From Candidatus Pacearchaeota archaeon (GTDB lineage Archaea > Nanobdellota > Nanobdellia > Pacearchaeales > GW2011-AR1): DNA of 56,205 nt. Below are positions 43,537-51,328 of the stretch, piece after piece; the first letter of the stretch is position 1; every line of letters begins with the position of its first letter. Both the position numbers and the translations under genes were made by a program. The DNA lies in assembly GCA_018303855.1 (NCBI GenBank), contig JAGVXI010000009.1, positions 1 through 56,205 on the forward strand. Direction: 5' to 3'. Below the pieces are notes generated by a model, which saw only the letters and a list, made by a program, of their open reading frames with translations, did not search any database and was not told the DNA's origin.

Positions 43537-44217
43537 TTAAAATTCTGTCAGGTTCTTTTGTTCTTTAACAGCGCAAAGTCTTTGCCATGTTGACCAAGTT
43601 TGCCTGAAAATTCCTGATTCTATGTGCTTTTTAAAATTCTTTTCTAAAAAGTTGCAAGTTAATTGGTCAGAACAATAGCCAGAGCCAATTTCTTCCCCAT
43701 ATTTTTCTTTAAGCACATTCATTTCTTTTTCCCGAACAGACTTAGCCAAAATTGAAGCAGCTGAAACAGCGACATAATCCCTGTCAGCTTTATGCTCGCA
43801 TAATACTTCTAAGTTTGAAAGATCATTAATCTTTAGCTTGAGATAATCCCGCCATTTTGTTTTATTTGGTGAGGGGCAGTCGACAATTACTTTTATTTTT
43901 TTATAGCCCTTGTTTATCCTATTTATTATTTTTGCGCATGCAAGTGCTTCAACTTCATTAAGCTTTATGCCAGAATGGTTTTTGCCATCTATTTCACTTG
44001 GATGGATTACAACAACTTCAAAGGTTGTTGCTTTTTCCCTGATAATTTCAGCTAAAAACTCACGCCTTTTTGCAGTAAGCGATTTTGAATCTTTAACGCC
44101 AATTTTCTTGAATTCTTTTTCTGTTTTTTCATCAATTAAGCAACCAGCAAGAACCATTGGCCCAATTACAGGCCCACGACCTGCATCATCAATCCCAAGA
44201 GTTAGTATTTTTTCCAT
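43537..44217 (-). CDS. rnhB: Ribonuclease HII
   Basis: 226 residues. GIDDAGRGPVIGPMV is the N-terminal active-site block; KDSKSLTAKRREFL, VIVDCPSPNKTK and DRDYVAVSAASILAKS carry the remaining acidic and helical signatures. It cuts RNA in RNA:DNA hybrids during replication and repair. The usual second acidic residue of the GIDEAGRG motif is Asp here (D11) instead of Glu, a conservative change. It is near the smc-like gene and reads the same way. Confidence 0.93.
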   Translation of the reverse strand: MEKILTLGIDDAGRGPVIGPMVLAGCLIDEKTEKEFKKIGVKDSKSLTAKRREFLAEIIREKATTFEVVVIHPSEIDGKNHSGIKLNEVEALACAKIINRINKGYKKIKVIVDCPSPNKTKWRDYLKLKINDLSNLEVLCEHKADRDYVAVSAASILAKSVREKEMNVLKEKYGEEIGSGYCSDQLTCNFLEKNFKKHIESGIFRQTWSTWQRLCAVKEQKNLTEF

Positions 44218-44328
44218 TTTACAAATAAAAAAAGCAAAAGGCAGTTTATAAGTTTATTCGTATGAAAATTACATTTTATACAAATGAAAGAGAAAGCTTT
44301 TTAAGCAGTTTCCATTAATAAGTAATAT

Positions 44329-44403
44329 AGCGGGGTAGAACAGCTTGGAGTGTTCGCCGGGCCCATAACCCGGAGGTCAGAGGTTCAAATCCTCTCCCCG
44401 CTA
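44329..44403 (+). tRNA. Initiator tRNA-Met (CAT)
   Basis: Acceptor AGCGGGG pairs with CCCCGCT. The anticodon stem CCGGG/CCCGG has the run of G:C pairs typical of initiator tRNA, around loop CCCATAA (anticodon CAT). The T arm is GAGG-TTCAAAT-CCTC. The 5' A fits an initiator. No intron. The ABC exporter gene starts about 20 nt downstream. Confidence 0.95.
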
Positions 44404-44423
44404 TTTAATCTTTGATTAAAAAC

Positions 44424-46172
44424 ATGAAAATGATTTTATTTTGGCAATATACAAAAAAGTATAAAGGATTAATACTTTTGGCCTTGATACTTGCAACAAT
44501 AAACCAACTATTTTCTTTGCTAGACCCTCAAATTTTAAGGCTTTTAATTGACAATTATGCTAGCAAAACCAATGAGTTGTCTAAAGATGTTTTTATTAAA
44601 GGAGTTGGCTTTTTACTTCTTGCATTTATTGGAGTTGCTTTTGTATCCAGATTAGCAAAAAACTTCCAAGATTATTTTGTGAGTGCAATAACACAGAAAG
44701 TTGGAACAGACATGTATGCAATGGGTGTGAACCATACATTTTCCCTGCCTTATGGAATATTTGAAGATAGAAAATCAGGAGAGATACTTCAAAAATTACA
44801 AAAAGCCAGACTTGATTCACAAACAGTTATTCAAAGTTTGATTAATATTGTTTTTTTATCGCTTATAGGGATGTTATTTGTTATTGGCTATTCTTTCTAT
44901 GTTCACTGGAGTATTGGAATAACTTTAAGTTTAATAATCCCAATTTTGGGCATACCTATTTTTATTTTGAGTAAAAAAATTAAAGAATCTCAAAAAAAGA
45001 TTGTTGCCGAATCCGCTGAACTTGCAGGGAGCACAACAGAAACACTGAGAAATGTAGAACTTGTTAAAAGCCTTGGTCTTGAAAATCAAGAGATTAAAAG
45101 GCTTAATAATGTAAATGAAAATATTTTAAAGTTAGAATTAAAAAAAATTAAATTCATTAGGAAGATTAGTTTTATTCAAGGAACTTTGGTAAATGGTGCC
45201 CGTGTTGGATTAATGTTTTTAATGTTATGGCTCTTATTTAATCAGGGGATAACTATAGGAGAATTTTTGACTTTATTTATCTACAGCTTTTTTGTGTTTA
45301 CCCCTTTAACTGAATTAGCAGTGGTTGTTTCTCAATATCAGGAGGCAAAAGCAAGCAATGAAAAACTTGAAGAAATTTTAAAAATTAAGATAGTTAAAGA
45401 ATCAAACAAATTGCATAAAATAGGAGAGATTAAATCAATAATTTTTGATAGGGTGGGATTTAGTTATGATAAAGGAAAAGAATTGGCTGTTGAAAATTTC
45501 AATGTGAAGATTAATGCTGGCGAAACAATAGCTTTTGTTGGGCTTTCCGGAAGCGGAAAAACAACAATTGTTAAATTGTTACTTGGATTATACAAGCCTA
45601 CAAATGGAGAATTGCTTTTTAATGGAATTAATTCTACAAAAGTCAATTATGATGCTTTAAGGAAAAGAATTGGACTTGTTGCTCAAGAAACCCAATTATT
45701 TGCTGGTTCAATTAGAGAAAACTTGCTTTTTGTAAATCCAAATGCAACTGACAAAGAATGCTTAAATGCATTAAAGGTAGCATCTATTCAGCATATTGTA
45801 AAGCAAAGACAAGAAGGGTTAGATACTAAGATAGGAGAGGGAGGCATTAAATTATCCGGGGGTGAAAGACAGAGATTGGCAATCGCTAGGGCAATATTAA
45901 GAAATCCGGATATTTTAATTTTTGATGAAGCAACATCATCTTTGGATTCACTTACAGAAAAAGAAATAACCAAAACAATTAAGGATATCTCAAAGCACAA
46001 ACCAGGGCTTATTACTTTCCTTGTCGCACATAGACTCTCAACTTTAGCTCATGCAGATATAATCTATGTTTTGGAAAGGGGGAAGCTAATAGAACAAGGT
46101 AAACACCAAGAACTATTAAAAAAGAAGGGACTTTATGCTGCATTGTGGAGAGAACAATCCGGGGAATTATAA
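44424..46172 (+). CDS. ABC exporter (membrane and ATPase domains fused)
   Basis: 582 residues from the ATG at 44424; an in-frame TTG at 44412 is less likely. The N-terminal half has six membrane helices of the exporter type. The C-terminal ATPase has Walker A GLSGSGKTT, Q-loop VAQETQL, signature LSGGERQRLA, Walker B ILIFDEATSSLD and switch VAHRLST. It works as a homo- or heterodimer moving lipid, peptide or drug substrates outward; the substrate cannot be told. It directly follows the initiator tRNA, possibly co-transcribed with it. Confidence 0.93.
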   Translation: MKMILFWQYTKKYKGLILLALILATINQLFSLLDPQILRLLIDNYASKTNELSKDVFIKGVGFLLLAFIGVAFVSRLAKNFQDYFVSAITQKVGTDMYAMGVNHTFSLPYGIFEDRKSGEILQKLQKARLDSQTVIQSLINIVFLSLIGMLFVIGYSFYVHWSIGITLSLIIPILGIPIFILSKKIKESQKKIVAESAELAGSTTETLRNVELVKSLGLENQEIKRLNNVNENILKLELKKIKFIRKISFIQGTLVNGARVGLMFLMLWLLFNQGITIGEFLTLFIYSFFVFTPLTELAVVVSQYQEAKASNEKLEEILKIKIVKESNKLHKIGEIKSIIFDRVGFSYDKGKELAVENFNVKINAGETIAFVGLSGSGKTTIVKLLLGLYKPTNGELLFNGINSTKVNYDALRKRIGLVAQETQLFAGSIRENLLFVNPNATDKECLNALKVASIQHIVKQRQEGLDTKIGEGGIKLSGGERQRLAIARAILRNPDILIFDEATSSLDSLTEKEITKTIKDISKHKPGLITFLVAHRLSTLAHADIIYVLERGKLIEQGKHQELLKKKGLYAALWREQSGEL

Positions 46173-46228
46173 AAAAAGTTTCTGGTGTAAAGATGATAAT
46201 ACTCTCTTTATTATTAGTTAAGAATATT

Positions 46229-46612
46229 CTACCTTTTGCTAAATACCTTAAATAATGCTAAAGAAACAACTAAGAGTATTACAAAATGAATTATCAAAAA
46301 TTCTAAAACAAATTTGAGCGGATAACCTTCTAAGAAATATCTAACTTGAAGCAATAAGCTGACAACAGCAGAAAATATCAGGCTTTTTACAATAAGTTTT
46401 TGCTTGTTAATTATTAAATAAGTGATAAAGCCAATTAAGGTTCCATAGATTATTTTGTTTGGAAAATATCTTGGAGGAACAGAATAATCCTCGCTTAACT
46501 GGTGGATTAAATAGTCAAAGTATGTGAAAATAACCACAACAAGCAGTATGATTAATAAAGTTAAGAAAAGCCTTTTTGGATTTAACTTTTTTAAAACAAC
46601 TTCTTTTCTCAT
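46229..46612 (-). CDS. Four-helix membrane protein
   Basis: 127 residues with four hydrophobic helices (about 14-32, 50-66, 72-88, 100-122) and basic ends. A short external segment contains SEDYSVPPRYFPNK. Not recognised. It converges with the ABC exporter gene and stands alone otherwise. Confidence 0.6.
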   Translation of the reverse strand: MRKEVVLKKLNPKRLFLTLLIILLVVVIFTYFDYLIHQLSEDYSVPPRYFPNKIIYGTLIGFITYLIINKQKLIVKSLIFSAVVSLLLQVRYFLEGYPLKFVLEFLIIHFVILLVVSLALFKVFSKR

Positions 46613-46680
46613 AATTTGAGTAAGAAGACTAAACTTAAAAAACTATCTGTATGTTTCCAAATTATTTTTTACAAAAAAAA

Positions 46681-46828
46681 CGCCCAGTGCAGGAATCGAA
46701 CCTGCGGACCCCGAAGGGCCGAGATGTTTGCAATCACTCTTGAGGCAATCTCAAGGGAGATGTCATAAGAAGAACCGTAGGTTCTTTTTATTTAGCAATC
46801 TCGTGCAATACCACTATGCGAACTGGGC
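46681..46828 (-). tRNA. tRNA-Ser (GCT) with 67-nt intron
   Basis: On the minus strand, acceptor GCCCAGT pairs with ACTGGGC; anticodon stem CGAGA/TCTCG; long variable arm with CCCTTCGGGG, nearly the same as in tRNA-Ser(CGA); T loop TTCGATT. With the intron at the canonical 37/38 site (46726-46792 in window coordinates) the loop is TTGCTA plus A, anticodon GCT. The intron contains hairpins AAGAACC/GGTTCTT and CTTGAG/CTCAAG. Reading GCA (Cys) from the 3' side of the intron is less likely because of the long variable arm. Confidence 0.85.
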
Positions 46829-46892
46829 ATAGAATAACTATTGAATAAGAAGTTTTAAAGGTTTTTGTATGCCAAGAATATTTAACCTGGGT

Positions 46893-47501
46893 TCATTTAA
46901 GCACAACAAACCTGTCTCTGCCGGAATTCTTTGCCTTGTAAAGAGCTTTGTCTGCTCTTTTCATCAGTGTTTTTTTTGTATCTGACTTTTTAAATTCAGT
47001 CAAACCACCGCTTATTGTAAGAGAATATTTTTTAAGTGTTTTATCTGATTTAATTATTTCTCTAAGCCTTGAAGTTAAAAATTTGGCTTTTTCGATGCTT
47101 GTCTCGGGAAAAATAATAAAAAATTCTTCTCCGCCAAATCTCGCAATTATATCTGATTTTCTCAAGCTTCTTTGCAGAATTTCAGCAAGCTTTTTTAAAA
47201 GTTTATCTGCCATTAAATGTCCATAAGCATCATTTATTTTTTTAAAAAAATCTATATCTATTACAAAAAGACAGAGTCTTTGCCTGCCCCTTTTTGCTTT
47301 CTCAAATTCAATGTCAAGCATTGTATCAAAAAATTTATTGTTGTAAAGCCCTGTTTTTTCATCATGAATCGCAGCTTCATAAAGCAAAGATATTGATTCA
47401 TGCATTGTTGAGAATAATTCAGTAATTTTCTCCCTAAACTTTGGGTCCAGCGCAGATACTTTTTTGTTCAGCTTTTCTGTAAGATAATCTTTCTTAGGCA
47501 T
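46893..47501 (-). CDS. GGDEF-domain diguanylate cyclase
   Basis: 202 residues from the ATG at 47501 (a TTG 18 nt earlier is possible). An N-terminal helical segment of about 60 residues precedes a GGDEF domain: DEKTGLYNNKFF, FVIDIDFFKKINDAYGH, then RFGGEEF as the active site and GGLTEF, KRADKALYKAKNSGRD. RKSD lies five residues before GGEEF, matching the RxxD product-inhibition site. The enzyme would make c-di-GMP from GTP. It has no membrane or sensor domain. Such proteins are rare in archaea. Confidence 0.88.
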   Translation of the reverse strand: MPKKDYLTEKLNKKVSALDPKFREKITELFSTMHESISLLYEAAIHDEKTGLYNNKFFDTMLDIEFEKAKRGRQRLCLFVIDIDFFKKINDAYGHLMADKLLKKLAEILQRSLRKSDIIARFGGEEFFIIFPETSIEKAKFLTSRLREIIKSDKTLKKYSLTISGGLTEFKKSDTKKTLMKRADKALYKAKNSGRDRFVVLK

Positions 47502-47724
47502 AATTATGGTAAGAAACAAGGACTTTTAAAATTATTGAATTTGTTGGATTTTACAGGTTTAACTGACGAAGCATACAAATATTTTCATAGCTTACAATTT
47601 AATTAATTTTAAGAGATTAGGTAGTATCCCAGGATTAACAAACCAAAAAGTATAGGCATAGATTAACTAGAGGAAAATAATTATAAAGTTTGTTACAGCA
47701 TTAGCATTGTTTTATCCATTAAAA

Positions 47725-47886
47725 CTAATCATGCTTTCCGACTTCACTTGTTCTTTCATATCTTATGTGAAGTTTGTCTAAAACAGAAATAGCCTGTTGC
47801 CTCATATCAGAATTTCCTAAGCCTTTCCAGTCTATTATTGCTAAATCTATTTCTTCTTCTGTTTTTCCAATTGCCTGCTTAATCAT
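47725..47886 (-). CDS. Small protein at the end of the DGR operon
   Basis: 53 residues from the ATG at 47884-47886, helical and charged (KTEEEIDLAIIDWKGLG, MRQQAISVLDKLHIRYE). Not recognised; it does not look like Avd (too short). The open frame extends upstream without a stop through VR1 in its second frame, to 48105, so a product fused by frameshifting is formally possible. It lies 70 nt after the last variable gene on the same strand and probably belongs to the operon. Confidence 0.45.
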   Translation of the reverse strand: MIKQAIGKTEEEIDLAIIDWKGLGNSDMRQQAISVLDKLHIRYERTSEVGKHD

Positions 47887-47959
47887 TTCGTCGCTTAATG
47901 GCAGAGCATAACCGGGAATTATGTGTGATATAGCAAAATTTAATTTTAATATAAAATGC

Positions 47960-48748
47960 TCAAATTTTGACGCGCGTGACACGTACCCCGAGAGACGAAT
48001 TCGCGCCAGCAGGATACCTGCCGCAGTACAGGTTAGCCCCGTCCGAAACCGCGTCGAACCTAACGACTTTACCATTAACAGGCGCGTAGTAATATAAACT
48101 TCCATTACTTACATTTTTAGAAGGCAAACCTTGATAATTTGCATTTGATAACCAATCTGATATATCTATTTGTTTATTATCCATAAGACATTCCTCTAAC
48201 TCTTCAGACCTCTGCGCAACTAATTGACCATTTACTAATCTATGATCATAATTTATTTGGGTTTTACCGCTAAAAACACCCAATGTTTTATTTCTTACAA
48301 CAAATTTAGCATCTAACCATTCAGCTCTCCGAGGACTTCTAATTGTATAAATTTCATCTAAGATTGAGTTTAATTTTTTCTGATCAACTTGCTGTCCATT
48401 TCCATCATAAGCACTGCCTGATCTTAATAGATTAAGAAAATCAGCAAATTGTCTGATAGTTAACATCTGTGCTCCTTCCTTAATCAAAGAAACATATGCA
48501 TCATTCCAGTTTTTTCCTTGATGTACCATTTCCATAGAAACTAAAGTATCTGGATAAGAATAATTGCCGTGAGTTCTACCTTGCAAGATAAGATATTCAT
48601 TAGCATTATTAACACTAGCAGGACTTGGAACAGATTGAACTCCTTGAGGTATATTCACCTTTCCGTCATCAGGAGCACCAGCTAAAACTTTCTCAATTGA
48701 ACCTTTAATAGGCTTTCCCATAAAATTATCTGGTATTTGTATTTTCAT
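47960..48748 (-). CDS. DGR target protein 1 (variable C-terminal lectin-like domain)
   Basis: 262 residues. It starts MKIQIPDNFMGKPIKG, identical to target 2. The middle shares TLVSME, MLTIRQFADFL and DGNGQQ-type blocks with target 3. The C-terminal 70 residues have an FGE/C-type-lectin-like pattern ending SSLGVRVTRVKI. Residues about 228-255 are encoded by VR1. The start overlaps the stop of the VWA gene as ATGA. By the DGR paradigm the variable residues sit on the exposed ligand-binding face. Its ligand is unknown. Confidence 0.88.
   Translation of the reverse strand: MKIQIPDNFMGKPIKGSIEKVLAGAPDDGKVNIPQGVQSVPSPASVNNANEYLILQGRTHGNYSYPDTLVSMEMVHQGKNWNDAYVSLIKEGAQMLTIRQFADFLNLLRSGSAYDGNGQQVDQKKLNSILDEIYTIRSPRRAEWLDAKFVVRNKTLGVFSGKTQINYDHRLVNGQLVAQRSEELEECLMDNKQIDISDWLSNANYQGLPSKNVSNGSLYYYAPVNGKVVRFDAVSDGANLYCGRYPAGANSSLGVRVTRVKI
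47984..48067 (-). repeat. DGR variable repeat VR1
   Basis: 84 bp aligned without gaps to the template repeat. 13 template adenines differ (A to G or T), and one other base differs (C to T at template position 5). Two of the 13 are the A-A to G-G change near the 3' end that is fixed in all three VRs. Confidence 0.95.
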
Positions 48749-50511
48749 ATTTTTGTAAATTGCTCATATTGTTTTTTTGCAATATCTACCATTAAGTATG
48801 CTAAATCTTTTCCAGACCTTACATCAAAAACTGGAATTTTCCATGATTTTAAATCACGAGTAAACTGACTATCTCCACCAAGATGAATATGCCCATAATA
48901 ATTATTAACAGCTAATTTCCTAAATTCTTCTCTTTCAGAATCCCAGTTACCTATTTCCCCATCAGAAAGAGATAAAACAAAACTTTCTCTGCCTCTTAAT
49001 GCTTCTGTGAGTGTTTTAGCATCAATATAAGTATTTCCAAACTCAGGAGATAAAGCTAATTTACGAACATCATCAATTCCATTAAAATCTGATTCTTTGT
49101 ACCTTGTCCTATCTGAGAATAATGAAACTCCATGCCTAATATACGGTGCAATTCCTTGCTTCTGCAAGAAGTTTTCAATTCCATAAAAACCCAAGAGTGC
49201 ATAATGATATTTGCTGTTGCCTCCCCATGGAATAAAAGTTTTGCTTCCCTCATCACCATCAATTCCTTCAGCCATGCTTCCAGAACTATCTAAAACAACC
49301 ATTTTAAAATCAGGGAAACTCTTTCTTTGCATTTTGAATTTAGAATCTATAACTAAAGGCTGGTCAGGATAAGAGAAGGTTAATCCCTCACTAGTAATCT
49401 TCAATTTAGAAGCCTTTATCTTTGCAGGATCGTCTTTTTCTTCATCAAAAGAACGATAAGTAAGAGTTGCTATTGGTAAACTTTGAGTTTTTGTCATTGA
49501 ATCTACTCTAACTGGAATGTCTCTAGCTAATTTTTTATAAACAGAATCTAATTGTTCAAAACTTGCAATGTTTTTAGATTGCCTTTCATTGCCTGAATAT
49601 CTACCAAATGCTATTTCCTCTGTTCCCTCGGGAGTTCCCATTTTCTGCTCTATGCCATTTCCTGCTGGAGATAGAGATTGTCCTTTTTCTCCACCCTGAT
49701 TTCCAGTTCCATTATCAAAAGCTGAAAGTCTTTCTGTTGGTGCTTGTTCTAATAAAGGAGCAAGATACTTAGTAAACTTAGAAACCATAGCAGGCCAACT
49801 TGACTTATTAAATAGAGGAGCAGTTCCTTGCTTGGAAGTTGTTATATCTTTTGGTAAAGCTAATTCCCTAACAACTTGTTCAACTGCTTTGTCAACACTT
49901 TTGTCATGAGTGTAATGTCTCTTTAGTAATGCAGTATCCACATTGTCTCCAATTGTATGCATATTTAATTTAACAAAAGCTTCATAAAATGGAGTGTAAG
50001 CTTTTTGACCTTGTGTTTTTACAGCTAACCCCTCATTATCCCAGAATAATACTTGACCTGAAAAATCTCCCTTGAACTCTTTTGCACGAGCATTTACAAG
50101 AACATCTTCAAAGGCGTTTGCTACATATTGGGCATGCCCTTTTTTATCTTGAGGAAGTGCTTCTTTAACTGCTTCAAGAATTTTATCATGATAATAAATA
50201 TCGTAAGGGCATCCTCTTTCTGTGCCTAAAGGTAATTCCCAATGTCCACATTCATGATATAAAACATCAGTAAGCAAAGTTTCTAATCCATTTGTAATGC
50301 TTTTTTTTCTTGCAAAAGCTTTCTGTCTTTTATCACTTAGGGGGTCAAAACCTTTTCTAAGAGTAATTTCTATATTCCATCCTTCTGGAGCTATATATGC
50401 AGCAACATTTTGTTTTGCTTCATCATATTCTTGGATATTTAATGAACCTCCAACTAATCCAATCTTATTCTTCGCTTCATGCAATTTTTGTTTAAGTGTT
50501 TGAAGTGTCAT
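48745..50511 (-). CDS. Metallopeptidase-like plus VWA domain protein of a MoxR system
   Basis: 588 residues. The N-terminal part has HECGH at residues 86-90 (HExxH zinc motif) and a downstream FEDVLVNAR helix (134-142) that could supply a third ligand, as in DUF2201-type putative metallopeptidases. A Gly/Ser/Gln-rich linker follows (about 265-310). The C-terminal VWA domain has the MIDAS motif DSSGS at 408-412, with a later SLSDGE. MoxR ATPases act with VWA proteins as chaperone-like machines. I chose the ATG at 50509-50511 because the longer frame runs through VR2 out of phase; AGGA lies 8 nt before it. It is flanked by the targets. Confidence 0.88.
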   Translation of the reverse strand: MTLQTLKQKLHEAKNKIGLVGGSLNIQEYDEAKQNVAAYIAPEGWNIEITLRKGFDPLSDKRQKAFARKKSITNGLETLLTDVLYHECGHWELPLGTERGCPYDIYYHDKILEAVKEALPQDKKGHAQYVANAFEDVLVNARAKEFKGDFSGQVLFWDNEGLAVKTQGQKAYTPFYEAFVKLNMHTIGDNVDTALLKRHYTHDKSVDKAVEQVVRELALPKDITTSKQGTAPLFNKSSWPAMVSKFTKYLAPLLEQAPTERLSAFDNGTGNQGGEKGQSLSPAGNGIEQKMGTPEGTEEIAFGRYSGNERQSKNIASFEQLDSVYKKLARDIPVRVDSMTKTQSLPIATLTYRSFDEEKDDPAKIKASKLKITSEGLTFSYPDQPLVIDSKFKMQRKSFPDFKMVVLDSSGSMAEGIDGDEGSKTFIPWGGNSKYHYALLGFYGIENFLQKQGIAPYIRHGVSLFSDRTRYKESDFNGIDDVRKLALSPEFGNTYIDAKTLTEALRGRESFVLSLSDGEIGNWDSEREEFRKLAVNNYYGHIHLGGDSQFTRDLKSWKIPVFDVRSGKDLAYLMVDIAKKQYEQFTKI

Positions 50512-50521
50512 TTTATTATTC

Positions 50522-51319
50522 CTATTTGTTGGCATTAGATGTGCCTTCGGCACAAGGGAATACCCCGAGAGACGAATCCGAGTCAGCAGGATTCCCGTAG
50601 CAGTCCAGGTAAGCCCAGTCCGAACCCGCGAGGAACCTAGCGACTCTATCTTTAATAGGTTGCCAAAAGTAAATATTTTCTCCCTGAACATAACCATTAT
50701 GTTGAGATGGTTTTGTTGCTAATCCTTGATTATTGAAATCTAAAGTAGCCCATTCATTACTTCCAAAATAATCATCTAAAGATACATCTTTTCCAACAAG
50801 GCTTTTTTGTGTATTATTTAAAACTACCCTATGGTCTGTTTCCATATACATCTTATTTTGAGAATCTTTTTTGAAAAGTGCATCAAGCCAAGTCCAACAA
50901 ACTCCTTTTGACCTATTCTTTGTTGAAGAAAAATAATCCCACAATTCTTTAGCCTCATTCAAATTTATAGGATTATTATCTCCATCATAAAGAGTTCGTT
51001 TTCCTTCAGCTGCATCTTTAACATTAAGAAAATGTGCAGTCAAATGATCTATTCTTGGCATAAACAATCCATTATCGCCTAGTTCATAATGTGTATCCTG
51101 CCAATTTTTTCCTTTGAGAGAAACTTCTTTTGCAATAAATATATCATATTGTGGAACAGCTATATAATCCATAGATTTTACATTTGGTGCAATATTTAAG
51201 GGAACTCCAATAGGCTTTGCTGTAGTTTGTTGTTGTGGAGAGACTGCACCAGCTAAAACTTTCTCAATTGAGCCTTTAATAGGCTTTCCCATAAAATTAT
51301 CTGGTATTTGTATTTTCAT
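50522..51319 (-). CDS. DGR target protein 2
   Basis: 265 residues. The N-terminus is the same as in target 1 (MKIQIPDNFMGKPIKG), but the middle differs from targets 1 and 3 (KGKNWQDTHYELGDNGLFM, RIDHLTAHFLN). The C-terminus returns to the shared lectin/FGE-like end with SSLGV followed by a different tail (FPCAEGTSNANK). Residues about 226-253 lie in VR2. TTAGGAG lies about 8 nt before the ATG. It ends 10 nt before the VWA start. Confidence 0.87.
   Translation of the reverse strand: MKIQIPDNFMGKPIKGSIEKVLAGAVSPQQQTTAKPIGVPLNIAPNVKSMDYIAVPQYDIFIAKEVSLKGKNWQDTHYELGDNGLFMPRIDHLTAHFLNVKDAAEGKRTLYDGDNNPINLNEAKELWDYFSSTKNRSKGVCWTWLDALFKKDSQNKMYMETDHRVVLNNTQKSLVGKDVSLDDYFGSNEWATLDFNNQGLATKPSQHNGYVQGENIYFWQPIKDRVARFLAGSDWAYLDCYGNPADSDSSLGVFPCAEGTSNANK
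50561..50644 (-). repeat. DGR variable repeat VR2
   Basis: 84 bp aligned without gaps to the template. 12 adenine sites differ, plus the fixed two near the 3' end; no other base differs. The A changes go to C, G and T. Confidence 0.95.
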
Positions 51320-51328
51320 ATTTTTCTC

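Noticed and set aside
46681-46828. Reading this tRNA as tRNA-Cys (GCA)
   Set aside because: The TTGCAAAC near the 3' side of the intron suggests GCA, but the long variable arm and the canonical 37/38 intron site support Ser (GCT).
50512-50697. 62-residue N-terminal extension of the VWA protein through VR2
   Set aside because: It is the second frame of target 2 and VR2; homologous frames occur in VR1 and VR3, and a proper ATG with AGGA lies at 50511. Kept only as a frameshift hypothesis.
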